From: Coptis chinensis
Lineage: Eukaryota; Streptophyta; Magnoliopsida; Ranunculales; Ranunculaceae
NCBI GenBank assembly: GCA_015680905.1
Contig: CM027378.1
Coordinates: forward strand, 103,437,501-103,501,500
DNA length: 64,000 nucleotides
Direction of reading: 5' to 3'
The notes under the pieces: model-generated
What the model was told of the DNA's origin: nothing
Database searches by the model: none
The model's input: the letters and a program-made list of their open reading frames with translations, nothing else
Program-made: the position numbers and the translations under genes
Shown here: positions 1 to 12,800 of the stretch, in pieces
Position numbering within the stretch: the stretch's first letter is position 1
Layout: every line of letters begins with the position of its first letter

Positions 1-603
1 TGAGATAGAGTGATATAATTAACGCGTGAAGGTTATTGTGAATGCAACCCTTTCAAGTTTACAAGGGTAGTTTGCAGACATATGATGAGAGTATTTGATC
101 ATCTTGATGTGGATAAAATTCCCTCATATTTTATTTTAAAAAGGTGGACAAAAGAGACAAACAAGTTCAGAGTGATGGATGGAGAAGTGGAGCAACCTAC
201 TGACTAGTGCCCTAAGGCTTTCCGAATGAGCCATTTATGTGGAAGATATACACAAATGTGGAGTGTTGTTTCTGAAGATGAGAGGTTGTAGAAAATGGCA
301 TTGGATGGACTTGAAAAACTTTTCATAGGTGTTTTGGAAGAGCATGACAAATTATTTAGAACTCCTAATACTATTAATGCTACATTGGAGGCTCAAAAAA
401 GTCAAGAAGATGCTACTACTTCATGTCAAATTCTGATTCTCGATCCGAATATCTCAATAATGGTAGGGAGACCAAAGGATTGTAAGAGCACCAGTGGTAG
501 ATGGAAGAGTCCTGTTGAATTTGCAGTGACCAAGAAAAGAAAATGTAGCCAGTTTAAATCGCAGGATCATGACAAGCGAACATGTCCAGAATTGAAAAAA
601 ACT
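1..603 (+). pseudogene. FAR1-related (FRS) protein, 3' fragment
   Basis: This is the C-terminal part of a FAR1/FHY3-related sequence protein, a plant transcription-factor family domesticated from Mutator-like transposases. From base 37 one frame reads a SWIM-type zinc finger (C-E-C then CRHMMRVFDHLDV), the typical IPSYFILKRWTK segment, then SEDERL and KMALDGLEKL. It ends in a basic zinc-knuckle-like tail with CSQF and DHDKRTCPE. Two in-frame TAG codons (205-207, 289-291) interrupt an otherwise family-like frame, and the 5' part lies outside or is lost at the window edge. The upstream bases 1-36 hold stops in this frame. A pseudogene is likely, although an intron spanning either stop cannot be fully excluded. 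A decayed Mutator transposase is a less likely reading, because the order matches FRS proteins. Confidence 0.7.
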
Positions 604-2455
604 TAGGTATTGTTTCATCTCTTTTGTACGTAAAACTTCTTTATTTATAGAGTTGCTTCTTTTATTTGTTTATTTTCTTCCCGTCAAATACTATTTATAG
701 AACATTAATGTATCCTTAATTTCAATAGACACTCTGGACAAGAAGCTATATGGATTTGGCAATTGAAAACATGTGCAGGAGCTATATGACACTTTGGGAT
801 TGGCATTGTTTTTCAAAGAATTTGGAGTTGAACTATTTTGAAGAATTTGAAGTGCATTTTGAATTGCAAGAAGAGGAGGAACTCTAACACAAGAGAGGAG
901 TGTTTTTAGGATCCTTTTTATTTTGTAGGTTTCGAAACTATTATGTGGTATTCCATATCATATCAAATGGTTATATTTGTGAATTTGTATACCTTGACAA
1001 GGCATTTTCATGCTGAAAACTGGTGGAGTTGGTCACGATTTCAAGCAAAAATTATAAGTTCTATGTTCTTTGCATAGATTGTAACATGCTCTAGTTGTTT
1101 TCATTTTTTTTTTAACTTTTTAAAAATACTAGTCAAATGAAAAAATGTTCTTAGGATGAAGCAATTTCGTCATCGGCATTTCGATCCATATATGGGGATT
1201 GGGGTATCGTTTAGGAGGCCATATATGCCACCAAAAATCTACTCGCTTTATAAATATGGGTGAGTACCTTGTTGTTACTCATTTCAGGAAGTTCTCCTCT
1301 TGAGCGTCTAGTTTATGTTAGGTGAATTGTTAATTTCTAGCAGCATATTTTTGAAGTCATACTAATCTACAATGCATATTTTGTTTCTCTGTTGCCATTT
1401 TCATGCAATTGAAGGGTGTTGAAACAGGGGATGGAGCCAAGAGTTCACCGGAAAAAAAATAGTACATATGCATCTAATGTGTCTATATATAGTTTTATTT
1501 GTACCAGTATAATTATTGTCTCTTAGAAGTGAACTGAATCCTTAAGTTCATTGACAAAAGAAAAAGCATAATACTAAATAACAAATTTGTAAAGTTTAAT
1601 ATGAATATCAAGGCAATGTCGTCTCTGCTTCTTTGGTATGATCCTCTCTCTTATTAAAGGATGCAAACTTAAAACGCTTTGCACAGTAGGTGAACTCTCG
1701 AAAAATTAATCATCGTTATGCCAGCTAAGAGAAATAAAAACTTTTATGTAAAACAATCATTTAGATTTGGAGGTATCCACCCTGGACTCCCATTTTCGTA
1801 ATGATCTCCATAACCGCTCATATAAGCATGCTTGTCAGATAACCCCCTAAGGCAGTTGATGACATGCTCAAACCAACTCCCAAGCTTTTTAATGCATCTG
1901 GTATTTGTGCATCAAACAATTCTATTTGTGCAACATATATGAGTACTTCTAATACTCAAAAATAAATATTGAGGAACTTGCCAAAAGATAATGAGGGAAC
2001 TAAGTTTTTCGCCACCTTCAATAACATATTTCCGCCTTTGTTGCCTTACTGCAACTGCTGCTATCATAGCCACAATTGCAAACACAAAGTCCAAGCCCCA
2101 TTCTCTGCAGCTTATTATATTATCCGAATTTACTACAGTACTACACTTGAAATTCCACTCCTCCAAAACAAATCTATATAATAGTTTTGTGATTCCATGC
2201 ATATATTTCTATATTTCCGCTAACAATAAATAAAAGGGTAAATAAAAGGGTATATGAAGTCTGGGGTGATTGAGAAGAGAGAAAATGAGTGCGAAGAGAA
2301 AAGCTAGACCTCAAAAAATAAACAAAGGGAAAAACACGTAACTAAATTATTGTTGGTCCTACATGATTCGTTAGATTAAAAAGATCCTAGGGCTAGCAGA
2401 TTGAGTTCAAAAAATCTGAGTCCGTTTCAGACAAGGATTAAAAATGTCTTACATA
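604..2455. other. Intergenic, no gene recognised
   Basis: AT-rich sequence with only short unsupported ORFs. Around 720-900 a short in-frame tail could be the untranslated or last-exon remnant of the FRS pseudogene. The overlapping ORFs on both strands at 1912-2233 have low-complexity translations and no family resemblance. Confidence 0.5.
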
Positions 2456-2529
2456 TTCCGTTGCCGGGATTTGAACCCGGGTCGCCTGGGTGAAAGCCAG
2501 GTATCCTAACCAGGCTGGACTACAACGGA
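2456..2529 (-). tRNA. tRNA-Glu (anticodon UUC)
   Basis: Read on the minus strand, a 7-bp acceptor stem (TCCGTTG with CAACGGA) encloses a D arm, a 5-bp anticodon stem CCTGG/CCAGG with loop CTTTCAC (anticodon TTC), and a T arm CCCGG-GTTCAAAT-CCCGG. The discriminator base would be A at 2456. There is no intron. A run of five T follows about ten bases downstream on the minus strand and is the expected Pol III terminator. It sits 238 bp upstream of, and divergent from, the acetyltransferase gene on the plus strand. Confidence 0.95.
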
Positions 2530-2767
2530 TTTATGACAGTCAACCTACTCAAAAGTCTTAATAAACATGGAAACAACAATTTCGGATCCAAAATTTGGAC
2601 AGGGCATACTAGAATCTTTAGATTCCTGATTCCCCGCAGAATCCCATGTCTGCATATAAAAACTGCCACAACTCACAACGCGTTAAAAACAAAAGTCAGA
2701 CTTGGAATCTTTCTCAACAACATCCTCATTAGTCCGAACAACTTCTTGTCTTTCCGAAATCTTGGAA

Positions 2768-5700
2768 ATGTCTGATTACGAGCAATTGCCAAGCGAGGCA
2801 GCAAATAATAATAAAAACAACAACCGCCTCGCTTCTCTCGACGTGTTTCGCGGCCTCTCTGTCTTTGTAATCTCTCTCTCTCTCTGATTAGCATGCACCA
2901 CATTTTTTATTCATTCACCTGCATTGATTATTTATTTCAGCTGATGATATTTGTTGACTATGGAGGCTCACTTATACCATTCATTGCTCATTCACCATGG
3001 AACGGTTTACACTTGGCGGATTTCGTTATGCCTTTCTTTCTTTTTATCGTTGGACTTTCTCTTGCACTTGTATATAAGGTACTATTTACTTTTTTATTTT
3101 TTTTTTTTTTATAAGTTCATATAGCGAGTTAAAAGTTTGATTATGATGTATCGATTGCAGAATGTAGAGAACAAAGTAGAGGCTACACGTAAGGCAGTTG
3201 TGAGGGCAATTCAACTCTTTGTTCTTGGAATTGTTCTTCAAGGTATTATTCTGTGTAACTTTTACTTGGTTTTTTTTTTATTGAAGTTTATTGTTTGCTT
3301 CTTCTATGCCCGAGTTTGAAGATATATGAACTTGTAAATACAATGCAAGCATGTAAAAAAAAAATCCACACAAACTATCCAAGATTGTACATAATCAATC
3401 GAAACAGTACACCCAACCAAAATTGTTAAATTTGAAAAGTGGGATTTTAGTGTATACATCTTAATTTTAGTGTAGCTTAAATGGAGATTTATGAAAATAT
3501 AAGATATATAACATGTTCTTATCTTAATTTTAGGTGGTTATTTTCATGGACTAAATTCCTTGACATTTGGCGTTGACATTGAACGTATACGATGGCTTGG
3601 CATTTTACAGGTTTCACAAATCAATATTAACTTGTAATCTTGAAATTTGAAACCAAGTAGTAGAGAAATATAGAAATATAGTTCTAAATTAATATACCAT
3701 CTTGTATGAGAAATATAAAAAAATTTAAGTTGCATTGACATGGATAGGTATGTCGGTGTCCGACACAGATACGAAGTGTCTGACATGGTGAAATATCAAA
3801 AATTGAGGTAAATCATATACAAAATGTGTCCGACACGGACACGTGGATACGTATCCGACACACATTTTTTTAAGAATATGGCGTGTCCATGTAACATAGA
3901 GAAAAATGGTTTGGAGATGCTGAAAAAATGGAATTTACCAGAGGAAGTGTTTCTAGAGGTTCATCCTTGAGGTTTTTCTAGTTCTGGCCATAGTGGTAGC
4001 CGAATTTGTTGGGTTTAATACCAATACCAATCAATTTCCACTACACAGATAATTCGCCTCGCTAAACAACTATTAACAACAGATAATAATAATGTAAAGC
4101 AGTAAAAACAAACCACAACACAAAGATATACCGTGGTTTGGCCAATGGTGCCTACTTCCACAAGAGTTAGTCCTTATATAAAGTGGGAAGGAAGATTACA
4201 ATCACTCCTTGCAGTTTCTCACCTTATTAGATCACTCCTCTCTCTTTATAGGGTTGTATCTCTGTAAATGTTATCTCTCAATCTTGATAGCTATCAAGAT
4301 TGGGTTTTCTCTGACTTTTGTGTTGTCTCTCGTGTGTTTGGTTTTGCCAAAAATCCAAACATATAGTGCCAAACTCGCGGTTCGCAAAAATAGAATCCTG
4401 CCAAAATAGGCATGGGCGCGGGGTGCGCTTGGACTTGTGTTGAAACGGGTGCGGGGCGCGCTCTTGCCTTGGACGATGTCCAGGCGCTTGAGCGCGTGGC
4501 ACGCTTCAAATTGGCTTGTGGAGGGCGCGTGGCGCGTTCTTGCCTTGGATGATGACCAGGCACTTTAGCGCGGGGCACGCTTCAGAATGGCTTGTGGAGG
4601 GCGCGGGGCGCACTCTTGCTTTTCCACACAAGCTGAACTGATTTCTCTCCTCTCCTCATGTGAGGGATAACTCCAACAGAATTAGCCTTGGAGCTGGCAA
4701 AATGCGGCGCTAGTTCTCGAGAGAATCTTATTGTTGCTAATGTAGTAGTGGAAGCATAGGCCTAGTCATTCGAAACCAACTTTAATGTTTTCTGCTAAAG
4801 ATGGTTTGTTAACCATTTTTTCTCTACAGTCTATACACAATCGATCCTTCGTTCTTTAGGGTCTTTGAAGGCTACTAGAGTCTTTTTTGTTGTTTCTTAC
4901 AAGGCCCAAAATATCGATATCGATGAATATATCGGTGTACCCAAAAACCGATATATATCGGATATATCGGATATTTCGGATATATCCATTTTTTTGGTAA
5001 CCAGTCCAAACTATTTAAAATATCGGAAATATTGGATATATCGGAAATATCGGAAATATATCGGAAATATCGGATATATATCAGATTTATATTTTAAAAT
5101 AGTCAAAAAGTCAACCGATATATATCGATTATATCGAAATATCGAAATATCGGGATTAAAATTTCCGGAAATTCGATATATATCGGGAAAAAAAGGGTTC
5201 TATATTCGGTGGATATATATCGGGAATATCGATGTCGGTGTACCAAAATACCGATATATATCGGCGATATATCGGATATATCGGCGATATTTTGGTCCAT
5301 GGTTTCTTATCCCAGTTGTTGCTGGCAAGGGCACTTAGAGGACAGATGGAACAGCTTCATGTGGCTGTCATTTTGCACGAGAAATATGTTTTTCCCTATG
5401 TTACATGGATACGCCATATTTTGAAAACAATCTGTGTCGCATTCATATCCACGTGGAGTGTAGGACACACCACGGACACATAATGCATGTGATAACCCCC
5501 AATTTTTTATATTTCGCCGTGCTAGGCACTTTGTATCTGTGTCGGATATGGACACACATATCTGTCTCAATACAACTTAGGTTTTTCTTTTTTCTAATGA
5601 ATGTGATATTTAAGGTTATAAACCAGGTGAACACAGAAGTACTTGCTGTAGTAAAGCTTTGAAAAAAATGTATTTAGTGGGATCCCAAATCTGGTCTACC

Positions 5701-8700
5701 TATGGATGCAGCAATTGATGCAGGAAAAAACATTGGAGCATCATTAGAAAGTTTTACCCCGAGCCAAAAGAATCAGAAGTCTCAAGCCTTAAGACAATGA
5801 TGTTATTGATAAGAAGATGGATTAAGTCCTTAATATTATCTTTTGCCTATACTTCTTGATATGAGTCTAACTGGCTAGCAAGTATAAAATGCTCTTTTAA
5901 AATTCTCAGCCTATGAGTTCTCTGTCTGGAACCAGGAATAATGATCAAACCTGTTATTCAAATTTTTCTTGATATATCCCGACTTGAAGTCTACAATAAT
6001 TCTTCTAAAAACATCTTTCTGCCCAAGTAATCCATTTTAGCTTTTTGCCCTTTACCCATCTCAACATGATCACGTTGAGATTAAATGGGAAACTTATGTA
6101 AGCAATCCTCTGTATGTTCTTTAGTTTATACATTGGTGAAATAACTAGCTGTCTCTACAGTTCATATATTTGAATACTCTAAACTTTTAATATGTGATCG
6201 AATCCCCCTTCCAAATGTTGTAATGTCTAGGTTTTAATATGAAATTGTCTTTCACTAAATTCAAAGGGAGTCGATGTTTATAGTAGGGTTATTTCAATGA
6301 AAAGTGTATGTTTTTAACTTTTTCCCCTAACATCGACTATAATTACGAATAAAACCTAATGGTTCGATTTGATTTTTGCACTTTTTGTGAGTTTATTTAT
6401 ATCTTCAGCTAATGAGTATGTACCGGTGTACCCTAAGTCCCTAACTTCACTGGGTGCTGGAACATAATAGCTCCTAAAATATGTAATGCTGACCAATTTT
6501 CTCAGTTCTCTTTTCCTATTGGATTTCTTTTAATTTACATTATACCTACATGCTCAATTTTCTTCCTTTACATCTTAACTTTTTTGTGAGTGCAGAGGAT
6601 ATCTCTCGGTTATATTGTTGCAGCTTTATGTGAAATCTGGTTACCATGTAAAACAAGGAGAGAAGTAACTCTTTTTAAGAGCTATTATTTGAATTGGTAA
6701 GAGTGTAATTGTTTTAATTGGGCTTCAAACGTTAAACTTGAGGATGCTGTGCTTAATATGACATATTTCTTTTTTTATAGGATGGTATTGTATGACATTC
6801 ATTAATGATGTTTTGTCATAAAATGTGATATGGTATCTATTCTCCTCAGCAAAGCACACTCACTAATTCTGTAGATATGAGAAATAGACAAACTATCTTA
6901 AAGTGTAATTATTTTCACGCCGCATCCTGAACATACAATAATCAGCTACTTATTTCCCTCGACAAACATAAAGGATGGAAACTACTTCAAATAGTGGTTG
7001 CAGATTCAAAACGTTTCCAGTGATGTCTTTGTTCTCTTAAGATTGTCCTTCTCATTGCCTTATATGTTCTGTGCATGTGCCAATGTGATAATAAATCTGC
7101 CACTCTAATCCCATCGAGTGCAACTCAGACTAGAAGTTCACAGCTTCCCATGTGAAGCGCCACCTGATGTTCAAGGTGATATAGGATATGTAGATAGCCG
7201 CCAAACATAGCCGCATAAAGTAGGTTACACACTGATATCAGGATTTTCATTCATGATCAGCAGAGATAATAATCTAGGTTCCATTTTTATTACTTTATTC
7301 ATCTAGTTCATATCAAGTGTTATAGGTTTACTTCCATCTGCTAAATATCTAATTGCTTTGGATGATCATTGGAATTTCATAATTTTTGTGTTTTTATAGT
7401 CAACCAGGTTAATCCACGAACAGAGTCGCAGTATGCTAGTATAGCTGAAGTGATCATTTTTACTAGTCTTCTTCTTATTGTAGGTGCGTTGCGCTTGCTC
7501 TATGCATCATATACTCAGGCCTCTTATATGGTCTATATGTCTCAGATTGGCAGATCAAAGTGTCACATTCGACCTCTTCTATGTTCGCAGCAAGTGATAA
7601 CTACACAATTTACACGGTATAAGGGTAACATCCATCTACATATTTAAAATTTTAAGCATCTCCTAATACTCAAACAAACTATAGTCATTTACAATTATCA
7701 ATTTAGGTTTGAAAGAATGGCTACTGCATGACTGAGGCATTCTGGGCAGAATCCTTTCCACTCAGATTATATTTTATTTCAGGATTCCATTGATTTCATT
7801 TCAGATAGAACCTTGTTTTTTATTTTTATTGTAATCAAGTACTCATAAATATTAACTCGTGGCTAGGGTGCATCATCTATAATTTTGATCTTAGTGAGAC
7901 TTCTAATCATCTACGATAAACTTATATTAGGAGGTATACTCATTTTTGGTGCTTCTCTCCTCCAGTTATTAAAGTTCTCAAGATTTGCTCCTTGTTATCT
8001 TACCTTTAATTTTTGTTGCATTAATCTTTTGGATGTTAGTTGGACAGACCTGGATTAGATTTAAGTAATTCAGGTTTACCTATTTTGTAGGTGAACTGTG
8101 AAGTAAGGGGTGATCTTGGACCGGCATGTAATGCTGCTGGATTGATTGACCGGCATGTTCTAGGTGTCAAACATTTATATAGAAAACCAGGTTACAGAAA
8201 CTTGAAGGTATACAAAATCTGAAAAGTATATATGTTTTAACTCTCTGATATAGTAGAATTATTCCTAAGCAACATCTTTGTTCCATAGGAATGCAGTAAT
8301 TCCGAGAATGTTTCAGAGGGTCTGCCTCCATGGTGCCTTGCCCCTTTTGATCCGGAAGGCATTCTGAGGTAAATTAGTCTTTTCTGTACTAATTCTACAC
8401 ATTATTTTATTTGCTGTGTGGCTCATCTGTCATATAGCATTTCTTTGTACTCAAAGATTTTTATGTAAATTGAATCTTCTTTGTCCTTGATTTTATTTTT
8501 ATTTTCCCAAAAGAAATGGGCAAACACTAAAGCGCTCCCCCCATCCCCATTCCACTGAGGAACAGCTAGAGGATTTTCTGTTTCCTGAAGAAAAGAGAGG
8601 TGAGATTTAGCATTGGAGACACAAGATTTTCTGTTGTACACATGTTCACAACTTGGATATTCGGTTAGTTGTGTGTGTGTGTGTTCAATTGGGACTGGAG

Positions 8701-10726
8701 TTACAATTCCTAAAAATGACCATTTGAAAACTCGTGTTTTTTTTATCATACTAAATGCAAATAAATGGGATTAAAGCTCGTCCTCATACATTCTGGAATC
8801 CTTCTTCTTTTTCTTTTTGGGCTTTTGGTAAATCTGGTATCTTATATCCGCTCTGTTTATTATGGAATAGCATCACAATTTTCTGTATTGAAGTTAATGT
8901 GTTGAAGTATCACATTGGACACAACTCAATTGTAAAACTTAAAAGGGCCCATATGTAAATTCCGCAACCATTTCACTGATCAAATTGATTTTTCAGTACT
9001 TTAACAGCTGCTGTTACCTGTATCATTGGACTTCATTATGGCCATGTTCTTGTGCAATTAGAGGTGATATTTTAGATTGATATCTTCCTGTACCTTTAAT
9101 TTATCAATTCAACTTACCTTATTGATTGAGTAAAGGGGGTGAGGCACAAATTGTGTCTTGTTTGACACAAAAGAAAATTATTAATTTTATTCTTAACTAG
9201 TTTTATGACTTCTATATTTTTGGGGCCTAAGCGTTATTACAATGAAATGAATAAACTGCAATGTTACTAATCACTTTCGTCTCTATAGATACAATAAATG
9301 ACCTTTCGTCTCTATGTTTTAGTCAGTTCCCTAATAATTGACAATATTATTTACATGTAGACCATGCCACCAAAAAAACTCCTATCAAAGATGTCTCTTT
9401 TTTCCCTGTAGTTTCAAATAAATTTTATTCATAGATTAGTATGTCTAAAGAATGTGTTTTGTGGTTTTATTCGTTATGTGGGTATTCAGTCTCGAAAGCT
9501 ACTATTGTTACAAGAACTGATTCTTATCGAATCTCATATAACTCAGGGCCATAAAAGGCGGCTTTTCCATTGGCTACTTATCTCATTCACACTTTTTGGC
9601 CTCGGGTTGATACTATCCTGTGCAGGTTTGGCCAATTATGTAACTGTTTCAGTCTTTTTTTTTTTTTTGGGTAAAGGTAACTGTTTTAGTCACAATCTAT
9701 TGCAAATGTCTCAGGGTAACAGTAAAGTGCTTCAAACTGAGAAAAACGTGTTCGGTTTTTTGTTACTTAACAGGAATACCCCTGAACAAATCTCTGTACA
9801 CTACCAGTTACATGCTCCTTACATCTGCTTCTGCGGGCATCACTTTTAGTGCTCTATATGTGCTGGTGAGTTGGAACAACTTGGTCATATTTTCGTATGA
9901 TTTTATGAATTCAAACTTGATATACTGTTAATTTTATATCACTTTACTCCGAGTCAAAAATCTTCTCTTGTATTCAGTGGATATTTCGTTAAGTTACATG
10001 AAGCCCTAATCCAGCTTATAAGGACTTGTAGTGCAATTTTTTATAAAAAAAAATAGAAATAGGTTACGAATTGTAGGCTGAAAGAGTACCATCAGGATTA
10101 TTTTATTTTGATCTTTAACTTTCTTGTGGTGACTCACACATACTTGGTGTGAATCAGCTAAGAGGTTCTCCATTTGAGTGTGTCTATACAATGTAAGATG
10201 CAGCGGTTTTCTCATTGTTCCCTATACTTACCATTAGATATGTGTTTTATTTTCAAATAACAATATCTTCTAAAGATGCATGAGATGAATGTTTGTTGTA
10301 TAGCTAAAGCATATCATTTATGTCTTGTTTGTAGGTAGATATTTATGGTTACAAGCGATTGACATTTGTGTTGGAGTGGATGGGAATCCATTCCCTGGGC
10401 ATCTTTGTTCTTGTAACTTCGAATTTGGCTGTGATTGCAATACAAGGGTTCTACTGGAGTTCTCCTAAAAATAACATTGTGAGTTTACAATCAGTTTAAC
10501 AGATTCTTAAAGCTCATGTACTGTCAACTGTTTTTGACTTTTCCAGTCAAATATGCAAGTGGGTTTTTGTGATAGTACATATTTTTCTTTCAATTGTTCT
10601 TCTGGATTATGCAACATGTGCTGCTGCGGGGTCCTTATACCCTTAGGTATAAAATTATTAAATATTTATCTGTATTTTCGTGTCCAACAGGTTAATTGGA
10701 TCGTAACAAGGTTTGTGCACAAGTGA
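2768..10726 (+). CDS. Heparan-alpha-glucosaminide N-acetyltransferase-like membrane protein
   Basis: Thirteen exons joined by GT-AG introns in consistent phase: 2768-2866, 2941-3078, 3161-3242, 3534-3610, 6596-6696, 7484-7616, 8091-8207, 8289-8368, 8997-9063, 9547-9625, 9774-9865, 10335-10478, 10691-10726; 414 residues. The product matches plant homologues of HGSNAT (DUF1624/DUF5009), multi-pass proteins that in animals move acetyl groups across the lysosomal membrane; the plant substrate is not established. Visible signatures are RLASLDVFRGLSV near the start, AHSPWNG (His50 aligns with the catalytic His269 of human HGSNAT) and LADFVMPFFLFIVG, then the conserved lumenal segment with RGDLGPACNAAG, LPPWCLAPFDPEGIL and about eight later hydrophobic helices. 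The start gives a short cytosolic tail before LASLD, as in relatives. The protein stops at VNWIVTRFVHK, shorter than Arabidopsis AT5G47900-type proteins, which have one more helix. Intron 4 (3.0 kb) is packed with mobile elements. Confidence 0.85.
3990..4870. mobile_element. Possible LTR-retrotransposon-derived fragment inside the intronic element
   Basis: This interior filler resembles the non-coding part of plant LTR elements (Copia or TRIM type). The phrase around 4130-4165, ACCGTGGTTTGGCCAATGG followed by CCTACTTCCAC, is of a kind often seen in such LTRs. No coding domains, primer-binding site or paired LTRs were recognised, so the assignment is tentative. It would be an old, incomplete fossil nested within the long-TIR element. 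Confidence 0.25.
4450..4622. repeat. GC-rich tandem repeat, 76-bp unit
   Basis: Two full copies and a partial third of a 76-bp unit containing GGCGCG(C/T)(T/G)CTTGCCTTGGA and TTGGCTTGTGGAGGGCGCG. It is the only strongly GC-rich patch for kilobases around and stands out in AT-rich intron 4. The apparent minus-strand ORFs here are by-products of the repeat. Confidence 0.75.
4900..5301. mobile_element. hAT-like MITE built of CGATATATCG words
   Basis: The ends are inverted repeats, CAAGGCCCAAAATATCG on the left and the complement of CATGGACCAAAATATCG on the right. They are flanked by an exact 8-bp direct repeat GTTTCTTA (4892-4899 and 5302-5309), the target-duplication size and CA..G end type of hAT elements. 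The 402-bp interior is almost entirely iterations of the self-complementary word (C)CGATATATCGG and close variants. It is nested within the larger intronic element. The 157-residue ORF across it (Y-I-S-D-I-S repeats) is a by-product of the repeated word, not a protein. Confidence 0.75.
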
Positions 10727-12191
10727 CAAGTATCTTTGGTCTGGCAGGAGGTAACATTCATAACTCTTATTATCTTTGGCCTGCTATTACCTTTTGTTGT
10801 ATGAGCAAGTGCTGAGACAACCATGCTTTGTTTTTTTCAGTCGATTTCTTGTTGAAAATTAGTATCATCGATTGCTATATGTATGTGTGAATACGCACTT
10901 AAAAGTATTGGCAAGTCGACTGCAGTGAACACCGTAATCTGGTTTTAATCTTCGGTGATGGTCGAGTCGGTGTATTTACATACAACTTATAATTGTTGTG
11001 TATTATTTGGGGGAATTAATTTCTCCACTTGCATACTAGTTCAGTACTGTAATATGATTGAATACTATGATTCCCTACATATGGAATGAAGCTTAGATCA
11101 TGGCTGGTTAGCACTTACAAGTTTTGTGTATTTCACTATTTTCGATGGAATTCTTGATTCCAACTGTATTAGTGTTGGTCAATAACTAACTGGTATCGAT
11201 CATATTTTTCAGTAAAGACTTGTTAATCGGTTAAAAAAAATGTCTAGACATGCTTTGTATGCACAACCCCCATCTCATGGCTTTTTTTTCCAGATTATCA
11301 ATAGTCTGTCCAGTCATGGACATGTAAGGGAGACTATTATTGCTTGTACCTGCAAATTGTTCTTTTATTCCTTCAGGAAATCCAAACAAGAAAATGCTGG
11401 TCATTTGGAGATATTGAATGGATAGAGTTGGCCTAGGTGTATTCAGAGTTTCGGACAATACTTATTTTAGAATTGATGATTGGTAAGTTGAAGGAGTTCG
11501 TTTTGCAGATAAAATACTTCAGTCTAGGGTAGAAAAATAGATCAAAGTGAATCTATGACCATTGAAAAAATTGGCTTGAAGCTACAAAAGTAGGAGGTCG
11601 TAGCAAAATCTAGGTTAGGTCCCAAATTTACATATATAAGAACATAAGGTATATGAGTATATCTCATTCGGGAGAGTAGGAGCTGTACGTGAAAAAGAAG
11701 TCACGTGATGCGTGTACTTCAGTGCTTCTGATCTCAAATGACTCTGGCAGATTTGTCTTTCACATTAAGAGCAACTTTCCTGCTTTTGGTGATGCCAATT
11801 TTCACCTAATTTGGTGCTGAAGATTATGGGGATGGCCACTGTCAGCCGTACCCATATCCTCCTTATCAAATGACAGAGAAAGCGGACTTTTTAGAAAACA
11901 AAAAAATCTGTCGAAATTCAGGCATTTTGACGAAGTTGATGTCTATGCATCACCATCCCGTAGAAAGTATTTGAAATTTTTTTGAACCACATGGGAACTT
12001 AAATTGGGCTTGACACTCTAAAACATTTCCCACCCTCACCAATCACCATCGTCAACCTTGCTTTTGTCCCATATATGGAGAGGGTTGGCTAGTTCGCTCC
12101 GGCTGCCAGTATACCCACATTCCAAGGATCCTCCCAGACAGTACTGATGCAGTGATGCCATCCGAGGGCACACGGGCACACCAATGTTTAG
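10727..12191. other. Intergenic, includes acetyltransferase 3' region
   Basis: The first few hundred bases presumably hold the 3' untranslated region of the acetyltransferase gene. The rest is low-complexity AT-rich sequence with short unsupported ORFs (for example near 11240-11460). No gene or delimited repeat seen. Confidence 0.4.
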
Positions 12192-12800
12192 GGCTGGCAC
12201 TGGGTTGGATCGGGTCTGGATATATGAAAATCCAAGACCATTCCGTTTTTTAACAATGCAGATCTAGAACCGGACCGGACCGATTAGATACTCGAGTTAG
12301 AGAACTAAAGCCGAACCGAAAATTTAATGTCCACCAATAACCTTAATTTTTGGATGGGTAGACATTAAATTTCCAATTTTATAATTAGATCCTAATTTCC
12401 ATTATATAAATATTAAATTTATATTTTGCAAAATATAAATAAGGTGCATAAATCCAAAATGTATAACACATTAATTAAAGAAGAAAAATTCCTTAATTAA
12501 AAGTAATTACAGGAACTGCATACATCCCTTATTTAGTATTTCCTGTGAGGGTGAACCTACAGTGAGGGTGAACCTATTACTGAAGCTAATTACGAAAAAA
12601 AAAATGTCATTGGGAATTGCATATATTCTTTATTCATTTACTGAATCTTTATATAGTGGAGGGAAATTAGGATTTAGAAAGAATAAGGTTCAAAATTTCA
12701 ACCGAATCATGTCTATAATAGTTCGATACGTACTTAATCCATAACCAATCCAATAAAATTCTGGTTTTGATTTTCAAGAACCATAACCGGTCCAAATTAC
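12192..12800. mobile_element. hAT-like element remnant (GGGTTGGATCGGGTC type)
   Basis: It begins TAGGGCTGGCACTGGG, a typical plant hAT terminus, and then runs into repeated GGACCGG/CCGGTCC-type words (12270-12310 and 12780-12795). The right terminus could not be placed, so the end is approximate. Confidence 0.35.

Larger units (their letters stand above)
3706..5597. mobile_element. Composite intronic element with long imperfect terminal inverted repeats
   Basis: Sequence at about 3706-3870 is the imperfect inverted complement of about 5440-5597. Both carry the word GTGTCCGACAC and the stretch CCGACACAGATAC(G/A)AAGTG, and the match runs over some 150 bp. It lies wholly within intron 4 of the acetyltransferase gene and contains two other elements. 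Ends are approximate because no target-site duplication was found. The related GTGTCCGACAC element at 26130-26580 suggests a hAT-like non-autonomous family. Confidence 0.6.

Noticed and set aside
4278-4578. Minus-strand Arg/Pro-rich ORFs
   Set aside because: They arise from the GC-rich 76-bp tandem repeat and disagree between frames.
4865-5338. 157-codon plus-strand ORF and its antisense partners
   Set aside because: The translation is Y-I-S-D-I-S repeats produced by the CGATATATCG word array of a MITE; no protein character.
6780-6830. Candidate exon after TTTTTATAG at 6780 of the acetyltransferase gene
   Set aside because: It reaches a stop within nine codons; the acceptor at 7483 restores the family sequence exactly in phase.
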